Origin: Brachybacterium paraconglomeratum
Lineage (GTDB): Bacteria; Actinomycetota; Actinomycetes; Actinomycetales; Dermabacteraceae
Length of the DNA stretch: 64,000 bases
Assembly: GCF_003994255.1 (NCBI RefSeq)
Contig: NZ_ML133851.1
Location: 806,001 to 870,000, forward strand
Direction: 5' to 3'
Shown: one piece after another, positions 33,472 to 41,639 of the stretch
How the letters are laid out: every line of letters begins with the position of its first letter
How positions within the stretch are numbered: the stretch's first letter is position 1
Program-made: the position numbers and the translations under genes
The notes under the pieces: model-generated
The model's input: only the letters and a program-made list of their open reading frames with translations
Database searches by the model: none
Told to the model about the DNA's origin: nothing

Positions 33472-34530
33472 ATGGACGAGAGCCTGCTGAGCATCGGGGA
33501 GCTGGCCGCACGCAACGGCCTGAGCCCCAAGGCGCTGCGGCTGTACGACGAGTCGGGGCTGCTGGTGCCCCGCCGCGTCGACCCCTCGACCGGCTATCGC
33601 TCCTACGGGACCGACCAGGTGGGCCGGGCCCGCCTGATCGCCGCCCTGCGGGGGCTCGGGATGGGGCTCGCCCGGATCCGGGTGCTGTGCGACCTGGACG
33701 GCGTGGCCGCCGCGACGGAGCTGCGCTCCTGGTGGCGGCAGGAGGAGGCCGACGCCCTCTCCCGCGCCGTCGCCGTCGGCGACCTCGCCTCGTCGCTCGG
33801 GCAGCACCCCACGGAGGACGCCGTGACCACCACGACCACCCCTGCTCGCAGCGCCTCGGCGCTGCACATCGGCCTCGAGCGCACCGCCCAGGAGGACGCG
33901 GTGCTGGTCCGGGCCCTGCCCGGCCGCCGCACCCTGCTCGCGGCGGCCGACGGATTCCATGACGCCGACGACCTCGCCGCACGGATGCTCTCGGCGTTCG
34001 CCGACGCCCTGGTCGAGACCCCGTCGGCCGACGTGCTGACCGCCCTCGAGACCGCCTGGACCGCCGCCGAGGCGCTGGTGCCGACGGACGGCGGCGCCGG
34101 CTCGACCCTCACCGCTGCGGTGCTCGACGGGGATCGCCTGCACATCGCCCACCTCGGCGACACGCGCGCGATACTCGTGCGCGCCGGCCGGCTCGAGCAC
34201 GTCACGCAGGACCACACGCAGGTGCGCTCCCTGCTCGAGGCGGGCCGGCTCTCCCCCGAGGAGGCCGCCTCCCATCCGGATCGGCGGGTGCTGAACCGGG
34301 CCCTCGCCGCAGGTGCGCCGTCGGCCCCGGACCTGCTGGTGCGGCAGCTGGAGCCCGGCGATCTGGTGCTCGTCACGTCCGACGGGCTGCACGCCGTGGT
34401 CGACCCGTCGGCCCTCGCCGAGGCGCTCACCGGCGAGGAGGAGCCCGAGGCGCTCGCGCAGCATCTGATCGACCTCGCCCTCGACGCCGGCGGCCCGGAC
34501 AACGTGGCCGTGGCACTGGCCCGGGCGTGA
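33472..34530 (+). CDS. MerR-family regulator fused to a PP2C-type phosphatase domain
   Basis: A 352-aa fusion. Residues about 4-75 are a MerR winged helix (LLSIGELAARNGLSPKALRL, VDPSTGYRSYG), then a short helical linker, then a PP2C domain from about residue 120. PP2C motifs kept are AQEDAV and AAADGF (metal Asps), GSTLTAAVL, IAHLGDTRAILVR, VTQDHTQV, DLVLVTSDGLH and GGPDNVAVAL; the usual DGMGGH loop is altered (ADGFHD). So the phosphatase may be active. The DNA-binding and phosphatase parts together suggest a sensor that reads a phosphorylated partner. ATG has GGAGG upstream. Confidence 0.88.
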   Translation: MDESLLSIGELAARNGLSPKALRLYDESGLLVPRRVDPSTGYRSYGTDQVGRARLIAALRGLGMGLARIRVLCDLDGVAAATELRSWWRQEEADALSRAVAVGDLASSLGQHPTEDAVTTTTTPARSASALHIGLERTAQEDAVLVRALPGRRTLLAAADGFHDADDLAARMLSAFADALVETPSADVLTALETAWTAAEALVPTDGGAGSTLTAAVLDGDRLHIAHLGDTRAILVRAGRLEHVTQDHTQVRSLLEAGRLSPEEAASHPDRRVLNRALAAGAPSAPDLLVRQLEPGDLVLVTSDGLHAVVDPSALAEALTGEEEPEALAQHLIDLALDAGGPDNVAVALARA

Positions 34531-34537
34531 ACCGGGC

Positions 34538-35038
34538 TCAGCGGGCGGCGCGCACCATGCGCACGATCGCCAGGATCGACGCGCCGATCAGCCCGACGAT
34601 CCCGAGCACGAGCAGCGGCCCACCGCCGCCGAGCACCACCGACCAGCCGATCCCGAGGTAGACGACCTGCAGGAACAGCAGCGTCCAGACCATCAGCCGC
34701 TCCCCCTCGCGGTACATGGTCTGGGCGTTGCTCTCGGTGACCTCGACGGGATAGTTGAATGCCCGCGGATGGGCGGAGATCGCCGCGAGCGGGAGCGACA
34801 GCAGCAGCATCACCCCGGCGACGACCAGCAGCGACCACTTCGGACCCCAGTCATCGGCCTCGCCGCCGGGGCCGAAGTGGGTCACGACGGTCTCCGGAAG
34901 GGTCGGGTAGACGGTCAGCAGCCAGGCGGTGACCGCGACCATCGCCAGCACGGCGACCCACCGCAGCACCCGTGTTGCCGGTCCGGTGCGGTAGGTCCGG
35001 GCGGGCCGGTCGGCCTTCGTCGTGGGGGTGCCCGTCAT
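34538..35038 (-). CDS. DUF1648 membrane protein
   Basis: 166 aa with four hydrophobic segments. The DUF1648 signature is near the first two helices: LPETVVTHFGPGGEADDWGPK (residues about 47-67), followed by SLLVVAGVMLLLSLPLAAIS. The family includes the N-terminal part of SdpI immunity proteins, but the SdpI C-terminal part is absent. It overlaps the AAA ATPase gene upstream by 4 bp. Function unknown. Confidence 0.75.
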   Translation of the reverse strand: MTGTPTTKADRPARTYRTGPATRVLRWVAVLAMVAVTAWLLTVYPTLPETVVTHFGPGGEADDWGPKWSLLVVAGVMLLLSLPLAAISAHPRAFNYPVEVTESNAQTMYREGERLMVWTLLFLQVVYLGIGWSVVLGGGGPLLVLGIVGLIGASILAIVRMVRAAR

Positions 35039-36201
35039 GCGCGCCTCCCGCGATGGGACCGTCGGACGCCGCGATCGGGTTCGACGTCGGCCCCTACCCC
35101 CTCGCGCTCCTCGTGACGCAGCGCCTCGTCGAGATAGGGCAGCGCGTACTCGACGAAGCCGCGCCCGGCGGGGCGGATCAGGTCGTCCTCGATGAGCCGC
35201 TCGCGGTAGGTGGACTGGTTGCGCGGGTCGATGCCCATGCGTCGGGCGATGTCGCCGACGGCGCTCGGCCCCTCGTCCTCGAGCATCGCCCTCAGGTACT
35301 CGCGCTTGCGGGCGCTGAGGCCGCGCAGCGCCGGGCCGTGGACGTTCTTGATCATCGCCGCGACGACGGCGTCCCGCGCACCGCGGACGTCCTCGACCTC
35401 GATCACCTCGGCGTCACCGCTGTTCTGCCAGGCCTTGGAGCCGATGAGCTGGATCAGGTAGGGGTAGCCGCGGGAGATCTCGCCGGCGAGCACCGCGGCC
35501 TCCGGGGTGATCGACTTCGCGGTGTCGGCGACGGTCATCCGGATCGCCTCGGCGGCGGTGCCGACGTCGACGCTCCCCACCTCGAGCCGGTGCGCACGGC
35601 GCAGGAAGGTGGTGCGCTCGTGGTCCAGCAGCGCATCGACCCCGGTGCGCACCCCGGCGGCGAGGAAGGCGACGGCGTGGCCGGAGCCGATGAGGTCCTG
35701 CACGTGCTGGGTGAGGGCATGGAGCTGGTCGCGATCCACGGACTGCAGCTCGTCGAGCGTGATCAACAGCCCGCCGCCCTCGGCCTCGGCGAGCTCGGCC
35801 AGGCGGTCGAGCACGACGGCGAGCGGCTCCCCCTCCCCCTCGTAGCGCTGGACGATGTCGCGCTGGGCGGAGACGTTCATGACGCGCGCGGAGGTGAGGC
35901 GGGAGGTCTCCGCCTCGGGATCGATCTCGCGCAGCCGGGAGATGGCCTGGCCGCGCAGCTCCTCGAGCAGCGAGGTCGAGGAGGTGTGCATCCTGAGATC
36001 GGTCCAGCCCGCCTCGAGGGCGAGCTCGCGGAACTCGGTGAGCAGCACGGTCTTGCCGGCGCCGCGCTGGCCGGAGATGAGGATCGCCCGCGCCTCGGGC
36101 ACGGTGCCGGCGAGCGCCGCGGCGAACTCGTCGATCGCGATGTCGCGGCCCGCGAGGATGATCGGCGTGAGGCCGAAGCCCGGGGTGAAGGGATTCGTCA
36201 T
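35035..36201 (-). CDS. AAA-family ATPase with C-terminal winged helix
   Basis: A 388-aa P-loop ATPase of the ORC/Cdc6-like 'ATP-binding protein' group (AAA_16 type). Walker A is SGQRGAGKTVLL (residues about 40-51), Walker B-like LLITLDELQSVD (about 150) and a sensor-like FLAAGVRTG. A C-terminal winged helix carries GDIARRMGIDPRNQSTYRERL and AGRGFVEYALPYLDEAL. Such orphan ATPases occur near toxin or surface genes but have no fixed role. Start MTNPFTPGFG was chosen because the fold begins there. Divergent from the HNH gene across an unusual intergenic region. Confidence 0.78.
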   Translation of the reverse strand: MTNPFTPGFGLTPIILAGRDIAIDEFAAALAGTVPEARAILISGQRGAGKTVLLTEFRELALEAGWTDLRMHTSSTSLLEELRGQAISRLREIDPEAETSRLTSARVMNVSAQRDIVQRYEGEGEPLAVVLDRLAELAEAEGGGLLITLDELQSVDRDQLHALTQHVQDLIGSGHAVAFLAAGVRTGVDALLDHERTTFLRRAHRLEVGSVDVGTAAEAIRMTVADTAKSITPEAAVLAGEISRGYPYLIQLIGSKAWQNSGDAEVIEVEDVRGARDAVVAAMIKNVHGPALRGLSARKREYLRAMLEDEGPSAVGDIARRMGIDPRNQSTYRERLIEDDLIRPAGRGFVEYALPYLDEALRHEEREGVGADVEPDRGVRRSHRGRRA

Positions 36202-36333
36202 GGAGCCATCGTGCCGTGTGTGTCGGTGTATGTACAGGGCGGCGCGGGGACGGGGCAGTGCGGACCCGCTCGGCAGCGCCCGGCTCGACGAGGCGGCCGA
36301 CGGGGGCCGACGGAGCACTCCCCCACATTCACA

Positions 36334-36347
36334 GAAATGGCCATTTC
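36334..36347. promoter_or_regulatory. 14-bp perfect palindrome GAAATGGCCATTTC
   Basis: Perfect dyad with no spacer, lying in the AT-richer part of the divergent region, 133 bp upstream of the AAA ATPase start. Could be an operator for either gene. No linked regulator is obvious. Confidence 0.5.
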
Positions 36348-36555
36348 GCAATAGTCACTCCATCGAATCCCGAAAAGCACCCATGGCAACGCTCCTCGAT
36401 CCATTTTCACCCCACCCTCACCAGGCCGCCACCGGTCCGCTCGTCCGCCGCCCCAACAGCCCCACCCACAACTCCACGCAACACCCGAGCACCCGCGCCA
36501 CCTGCAGACACGCCCTACCAGACAGGTCCGACAGTCGACCCCGCCCATCCACACA

Positions 36556-36581
36556 CCCACCCCTCCCACCCCTATCTCCCC
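36556..36581 (-). other. G-quadruplex-forming motif (minus strand)
   Basis: On the minus strand the sequence holds five G-runs of 3-4 separated by 1, 1, 1 and 5 nt, meeting the canonical G3+N1-7 rule. It lies inside a 49-nt C-free stretch of the minus strand (36544-36592) and 15 nt from a DnaA box. Formation in vivo is not established. Confidence 0.6.
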
Positions 36582-36595
36582 TCCACACACCTGGG

Positions 36596-36604
36596 TTATC
36601 CACA
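36596..36604 (+). promoter_or_regulatory. Single perfect DnaA box (TTATCCACA)
   Basis: Exact match to the DnaA-box consensus TTATNCACA. I found only this one copy and none of the replication genes that flank oriC, so it is not an origin. It could be a DnaA-titration or regulatory site, or chance. Confidence 0.5.
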
Positions 36605-36720
36605 GATCCATCCCCATTGCGCCCCAGGCCTTCCCTGGTGGCGCCCTCACGAATATCCTGGAGGCGTTACGCGATGGAGCGATCCGGCATTCTCCCGGGC
36701 AGAGGAAGGAGGGGGGCACG

Positions 36721-38430
36721 ATGGGCGAGTTCGACCAGCCAGGTGACTGCGCGGCACAGCTGTCCGAGCACGGTGCGGCGCCGTCAGCACAGCGGGCTGC
36801 CGCCGCGTCCTCCGTCGGCCCCGCCTCGATCTCGACGTCGGCCCCGACGTCGCGCTCCGGCACCCTCCTCCCGCCCGTGACGGTCCCGGAGCTGCCCGCA
36901 TGGCGCGCCCGCGCCCGTCGGCCGCTGACCACGGAGCGCATCCTCGAGGAGGTCGGCGAGGGGACCGTCGAGTCCGGGCGGGTGATGGCGCTGCACCGCA
37001 CCGCGCTGACCCGTGCCCGGCTGTACGCCCATCACCTGCGGCTGCTGGAGACCTTCTTCCGTGAGGACCCGGAGGTGCAGGGCCGTCCCGAGGACGCGGA
37101 CATGACGGCGCTGAAGGTCGCGGCCGGACTTCGCTGCACCTACAACCAGGCCTGGAGCCAGGTGCTCGATGCGCACCGGGCGGTCGAGATCATGCCGCTC
37201 ACCTTCGAGTACCTGCGCCGCGGCGATCTCACCGAGGCGATGCATCAGATGCTCCTGCGTCGGGTGCGGCGACTGACCGACGAGCAGGCCTCGCAGGTCG
37301 ACGCCCACATGGCGACGATCGAGCTGCCGTCCGTCTCGCTCGACACCTTCTCCCGGCACCTCCGTCTCGCCGTCGAGCTCGCGAGCGCCGGCGCCCTGCC
37401 GGCCCCGCCCTCGCAGAGCCGCGACGTGGAGATCGTCGACGTCGACTCCACCACCGGCACCGCCTCGCTGCTGGTCACCGGCCCGATCCTCGAGATCAAG
37501 GGGCTCGCCCACCGGCTCGACGTCGCCGCCCGCGACGTGCAGCGAGCCCAGCGCGCCGCCCTCTCGGACGGGACCGAGGGGCCGCTGCCCTTCGACCTCG
37601 ACGGGAACCTCGCCGAGCGCGGCGCACCGCTCTCGCTGCGCACCCTGCGCTACGCGATCCTCGCCCACACCGTGCTGGACACCGCCCCGGTGCAGGAGAC
37701 GGCCTCGCCGTACAAGCTCCTGGTCACGGTGCCGGTGATGACGCTGCTCGGACAGGACGACGCACCCGCCATGCTCGAGGGCACCACCCCTATCCCCGCC
37801 GAGCTCGCCCGGGACCTCGCGGCCGGGGAGAGCGTCTGGACCCGGATCCTCACCGATGCAGTCCGCGGCACGCATCTTCCCGTGCTGCCCGAGACCTACC
37901 GGCCCAGCGCCGCGATGCGGCTGCAGCTCCGATTGCGCCACCCCGTCTGCGCAGCGCCCGGCTGCACCCGCCCGACCGCGACCGCCGCGGAGGACGACCA
38001 CATCCTCGAGTACGACCACGAGCATCCGGAGCGCGGCGGCCCGACCTCCCTGGCGAACCTCCATCGACTGTGCTGGCAGCACCACCAGATGAAGACCGCC
38101 GGCCTGATCGACCCGACCCGCGAGCCGGTCGACGACAGCGCGCCCGCCCGGCCGCTCACCACGCACTGGACCCTGGGCGAGGACCTGCGCACCACCACCG
38201 AGGAGGCCACCGACCTGCTCACGCCGCACACGGTCAGGCTCCTCGAGCATGCCGCGGCCGAGCACGAGCGCCGAGCCGCCGAGGCCCGCAGCCTCCACGC
38301 CGAGGAACAGGCCCGACCCCGCGCGGAACGCGTCGCCGAGGACCGGCGGGCCGCCCTCGCGAAGGCCGCCGGCCGGAAGATCATCCCTCCCGGGAACCCG
38401 CCGCCGGATCTCGGCGATCCGCCGTTCTGA
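36721..38430 (+). CDS. DUF222-HNH endonuclease family protein
   Basis: A 569-aa protein of the multi-copy actinobacterial '13E12-like' family: a long DUF222 helical domain (residues about 60-390) and an HNH nuclease motif near residues 411-460. The HNH zinc/active-site region reads HPVCAAPGCTRPTATAAEDD, HILEYDHEHPERGG and LANLHRLCWQHHQ, with conserved Cys, His and Asn intact. Usually these genes occur in several diverged copies per genome and may be mobile or recombination-related. ATG has AGGAGGGGGG upstream. Overlaps the convergent nicotinamidase gene by 50 bp. Confidence 0.86.
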   Translation: MGEFDQPGDCAAQLSEHGAAPSAQRAAAASSVGPASISTSAPTSRSGTLLPPVTVPELPAWRARARRPLTTERILEEVGEGTVESGRVMALHRTALTRARLYAHHLRLLETFFREDPEVQGRPEDADMTALKVAAGLRCTYNQAWSQVLDAHRAVEIMPLTFEYLRRGDLTEAMHQMLLRRVRRLTDEQASQVDAHMATIELPSVSLDTFSRHLRLAVELASAGALPAPPSQSRDVEIVDVDSTTGTASLLVTGPILEIKGLAHRLDVAARDVQRAQRAALSDGTEGPLPFDLDGNLAERGAPLSLRTLRYAILAHTVLDTAPVQETASPYKLLVTVPVMTLLGQDDAPAMLEGTTPIPAELARDLAAGESVWTRILTDAVRGTHLPVLPETYRPSAAMRLQLRLRHPVCAAPGCTRPTATAAEDDHILEYDHEHPERGGPTSLANLHRLCWQHHQMKTAGLIDPTREPVDDSAPARPLTTHWTLGEDLRTTTEEATDLLTPHTVRLLEHAAAEHERRAAEARSLHAEEQARPRAERVAEDRRAALAKAAGRKIIPPGNPPPDLGDPPF

Positions 38431-39001
38431 CCACCTCGACACCCGCCGCGGCCAGCTCCTCCTCGAGCTCCGCGACGCCCGAGGGGTGCACAGCGGCCGT
38501 CATCTCCCGCAGCACCCGCACCGACGCGCCGGCCTCGCGCGAACCGAGGGCCGTGGCGCGCACGCAGAAGTCGTAGGCGAGGCCCACCACGTCGATCTCG
38601 CAGCCGGGGACCAGCGCCTGCACCGACTCGCCCGTGCCGATCACGATCCCCTCGAGCACGCTGTACGAGGGGACGCCGTGCCCCTTGTGCACGACCTCCC
38701 CCCGGTCCTCCACCGCTGCGATCGCCGGATGCAGCGCCGCGCCCTCCGTGTCCGCGACGCAGTGCACGGGCCAGGTGTCCACGAAGTCCGGCGCGGCCGG
38801 CGGCACCGCGAAGTGCCCGCCGTTGTCGGTGTCCCCGCGGTGCCAATCCTGGCTGACGAGGATCCGGTCGTAGTCCCCGCCGTGCTCGCGCACGAACTCG
38901 GCGATCCGCTCCGCGACCGCGCCGCCGCCGTCGACGCCGAGCGCACCGCCCTCGCAGAAGTCGTTCTGGACATCGACGATGATCAGCAGGCGCGTCGTCA
39001 T
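38381..39001 (-). CDS. pncA: Nicotinamidase / isochorismatase-family hydrolase
   Basis: A 206-aa hydrolase that converts nicotinamide to nicotinate in NAD salvage. Catalytic triad residues are visible: Asp in IVDVQNDFCEGG, Lys in VVHKGHG and Cys in LAYDFCVRATALG. Metal-site residues include QDWHRGD and GGHF. The closing FCVRATAL with a Cys nucleophile fits PncA rather than plain isochorismatase. The C-terminus overlaps the HNH gene. ATG at 39001 has GAGGAG 7 nt upstream. Confidence 0.87.
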   Translation of the reverse strand: MTTRLLIIVDVQNDFCEGGALGVDGGGAVAERIAEFVREHGGDYDRILVSQDWHRGDTDNGGHFAVPPAAPDFVDTWPVHCVADTEGAALHPAIAAVEDRGEVVHKGHGVPSYSVLEGIVIGTGESVQALVPGCEIDVVGLAYDFCVRATALGSREAGASVRVLREMTAAVHPSGVAELEEELAAAGVEVVRTADRRDPAAGSREG

Positions 39002-39072
39002 CGGGGGCTCCTCGCAGCAGTGTGGGACCGGTCCGTTCCAGCGTACGCAGGCGAGCTGGCAGAATCGCGGGC

Positions 39073-41130
39073 ATGTCTTCTCCTCAGCACTCCGCCGCAG
39101 CGTCGCGGTACCGATCCCTGCTCTCCCCGCTCGACCTCGGCCCCTTCGAGGTCCGCAACCGGATCGTCATGGGGTCGATGCACACGGGACTCGAGGACGA
39201 CCCGTCGGACGCGAAGAAGCTCGCCGCCTATCTCGGCGAGCGCGCCCGCGGCGGCGTGGGGCTGATCGTCACCGGCGGCTTCTCCCCCGACCGCAGCGGC
39301 CGCCTCACCCCGCGCGGCTCCCAGGCCGACGCCCGCACCCTGCGCGCCCACGAGCTGATCACCCGCGAGGTCCACGAGGCCGACGGACGGATCGTCCTAC
39401 AGCTCCTCCACGCCGGCCGCTACGCCTTCCACCCGCTGTCCGCCTCGCCGAGCGGCGGGAAGTCGCCGCTGTCCCCGTTCCGCAGCCGACGCCTCACCCG
39501 GGGCGGGGTGCAGCGCACTATCGACCACTTCGCCGAGGCGGCCCGCCGCGCCGTCGACGCAGGCTACGACGGCGTCGAGATCATGGGCAGCGAGGGCTAT
39601 CTGCTCAACCAGTTCCTCGCCCCGGCCACGAACCATCGCCGGGACCGCTGGGGCCGCACCTCCGAGGGCCGGCGCGCGGTGCCGCTCGCGATCGCCGCCG
39701 CGGTGCGGGACGCGATCGGGGACGACGCACTGCTGAGCTACCGCATCTCCCTGCTGGACCTGGTGCCCGAGGGGCAGACCTGGACCGAGACCACCGCGCT
39801 CGCGCAGTCCCTGGTCCGCGCCGGGGTGGACGTGCTCTCCACGGGGATCGGCTGGCACGAGGCCCGAGTGCCCACCATCGTCACCTCCGTGCCGCGCGCC
39901 GCCTTCGCCGAGCAGACCCAGCACCTGCGCGAGCTGGTCGGCGTGCCCGTGGTCGCCTCGAACCGGATCCACGACCCTGACGTCGCCGAGCAGGTGCTCG
40001 CCTCCGGGCAGGCGGACCTGATCTCGATGGCGCGCCCGCTGCTGGCCGATCCGCAGCTGCCGAACAAGCTCGCGGACGGCCGCGCCGGACAGGTCCTCGC
40101 CTGCATCTCCTGCAACCAGGCCTGCCTGGACAAGGTGTTCGACGGGAAGCGGGCGAGCTGCCTGGTGAACCCGCGCGCCGCCCACGAGACCGAGCTGGTG
40201 CTGACGCCGGTGATCGAACGCCGCATCCGGAAGGTCGCCGTCGTCGGCGCGGGCCCGGCGGGGCTCGAGGCGGCGCTGGCCGCCGCCGAGCGCGGCCACA
40301 TCGTCACCCTCTACGAGGCGACCGACGAGATCGGCGGGCAGCTGCGGCTCGCGGCACGGATCCCGGGCAAGGAGGACTACGCGCAGGCGCTGCAGTCCTG
40401 GCGGATGCGGCTGGCCGCGGCGGGCGTCGGGATCCGGCTCGGGATGCGGCCGACGGCGACCGAGCTGCAGGGCTTCCACGACGTCATCGTCGCCACCGGC
40501 GTCGCGCCGCGGGAGATCGCTCTGGAACGGAGCGGCGGGCCGGAGGTGATCAGCTACGCCGATCTGCTCGAGGGCCGTGCCGAGGCCGGCGAGAAGGTCG
40601 CGATCATCGGCGCGGGCGGGATCGGCGTGGACGTCGCCGAGTACCTCACCGCGCCGCGCCCCTCCCCCACCCTGGACGTCGGGCGCTGGCGGGAGCACTG
40701 GGGCGTGGTCGACGCCGACTCGACGCGCGGCGGCGTGATCACCCGCCCCCGCGAGGAGGCGCGGCGCGAGGTCCACCTGCTGCAGCGCAAGGAGACGCGG
40801 ATCGGCGCAGGGCTCGGCCGGACGACGGGCTGGGTGCACCGGGCGGAGCTGCGCCATGCCGGCGTGATCCAGCACCGCGGCGTGACCTACGAGCGGATCG
40901 ACGAGGCGGGCCTGCACATCACCGAGGACGGCGAGGCGCGGGTGCTGGATGTCGACACGGTCGTGGTGTGCGCGGGGCAGGTCAGCGTGAACGCGCTGGC
41001 CGACGAGGTGATCGCCGAGCGGCGCGGCCGGGCGCCGCGGGTGCACGTGATCGGCGGGGCCGACGTCGCCGCGGAGCTCGACGCGGAGCGGGCGATCCGC
41101 CAGGCCGTGCAGGTCGCGGCGGGGCTGTAG
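39073..41130 (+). CDS. fadH: NADPH-dependent 2,4-dienoyl-CoA reductase-like flavoenzyme (FadH family)
   Basis: A 685-aa iron-sulfur flavoenzyme that reduces 2,4-dienoyl-CoA intermediates in unsaturated fatty-acid degradation. The N-terminal Old-Yellow-Enzyme barrel (residues about 10-350) includes LLHAGRYAF and GSEGYLLNQFLAP. The 4Fe-4S ligands are in CISCNQACLDKVFDG and SCLVNP. The second half has FAD and NAD(P) motifs (VVGAGPAGLEAALAAAERG, AIIGAGGIGVDVAEYL). Start MSSPQHS is favoured by CAGAAT (39060-39065), which ends 7 nt before it. Related enzymes reduce other enones, so the substrate is moderately certain. Confidence 0.85.
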   Translation: MSSPQHSAAASRYRSLLSPLDLGPFEVRNRIVMGSMHTGLEDDPSDAKKLAAYLGERARGGVGLIVTGGFSPDRSGRLTPRGSQADARTLRAHELITREVHEADGRIVLQLLHAGRYAFHPLSASPSGGKSPLSPFRSRRLTRGGVQRTIDHFAEAARRAVDAGYDGVEIMGSEGYLLNQFLAPATNHRRDRWGRTSEGRRAVPLAIAAAVRDAIGDDALLSYRISLLDLVPEGQTWTETTALAQSLVRAGVDVLSTGIGWHEARVPTIVTSVPRAAFAEQTQHLRELVGVPVVASNRIHDPDVAEQVLASGQADLISMARPLLADPQLPNKLADGRAGQVLACISCNQACLDKVFDGKRASCLVNPRAAHETELVLTPVIERRIRKVAVVGAGPAGLEAALAAAERGHIVTLYEATDEIGGQLRLAARIPGKEDYAQALQSWRMRLAAAGVGIRLGMRPTATELQGFHDVIVATGVAPREIALERSGGPEVISYADLLEGRAEAGEKVAIIGAGGIGVDVAEYLTAPRPSPTLDVGRWREHWGVVDADSTRGGVITRPREEARREVHLLQRKETRIGAGLGRTTGWVHRAELRHAGVIQHRGVTYERIDEAGLHITEDGEARVLDVDTVVVCAGQVSVNALADEVIAERRGRAPRVHVIGGADVAAELDAERAIRQAVQVAAGL

Positions 41131-41162
41131 TCTCGGCGGTCCCGGCCCCGAGGAGGCCAGCG

Positions 41163-41639
41163 ATGGACCATCCCGATCCCACCGAGACCCTGCAGCGCAC
41201 GATCGCCCTGGCCACCGCCAACGTCGCCGACGGCGGCGGTCCGTTCGGCGCCGTGGTGCGCCTGACGAGCGGGGAGCTGGTCGAGGGCGTGAACCGGGTG
41301 ACCGCCACGAATGATCCCACCGCCCACGCCGAGGTCGCCGCGATCCGGGAGGCCTGTGCGCGCAGCGGATCGCCGGAGCTGCGTGGCGCGGTGCTGTACT
41401 CGAGCTGCGAGCCGTGCCCGATGTGCATGGCGGCCGCGCTCTGGGCGCGGCTGGACCTCGTGGTGTTCGCCGCAGGCCGCGGGGACGCCGCTCGGGCCGG
41501 CTTCGACGACTCCGCCTTCTACGACTACTTCGCCCGGCCGGGCCGCCACGCCGTGCTCCCCGTCGAGCAGCACCGGCACGCGGACGCGGTCGCCCCGTTC
41601 GACGCGTGGCTCGCCCACGAGGGGCGCACCGCCTACTGA
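41163..41639 (+). CDS. Nucleoside/guanine deaminase-like protein
   Basis: A 158-aa zinc-dependent deaminase of the cytidine-deaminase-like fold. Zinc and catalytic residues are in TAHAEVAAIREAC (His-Ala-Glu) and SCEPCPMCMAA (PCxxC). Length and the N-terminal GGGPFGAVV fit the guanine-deaminase (GuaD) / tRNA-adenosine-deaminase side of the family. It follows fadH after 32 bp; TAGTCT (41128-41133) could be its own -10, with a GAGGAGG site before the ATG. The 3' end overlaps the convergent PBP gene by 7 bp. Confidence 0.83.
   Translation: MDHPDPTETLQRTIALATANVADGGGPFGAVVRLTSGELVEGVNRVTATNDPTAHAEVAAIREACARSGSPELRGAVLYSSCEPCPMCMAAALWARLDLVVFAAGRGDAARAGFDDSAFYDYFARPGRHAVLPVEQHRHADAVAPFDAWLAHEGRTAY

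Larger units (their letters stand above)
36202..36720. other. 519-bp divergent intergenic region of atypical composition
   Basis: The longest gene-free stretch in the window, between the AAA ATPase (minus) and the HNH/DUF222 gene (plus). The part from about 36320 to 36420 is AT-richer than its surroundings. From about 36400 to 36640 the plus strand is C-rich and G-poor, with no G at all from 36544 to 36592. I found a 14-bp palindrome, a minus-strand G-quadruplex motif and a perfect DnaA box (separate entries) and no credible ORF. Confidence 0.7.

Noticed and set aside
36596-36604. A chromosomal origin at the DnaA box
   Set aside because: There is one box only, no AT-rich unwinding element next to it, and no dnaA, dnaN, gyr or parAB genes around it.
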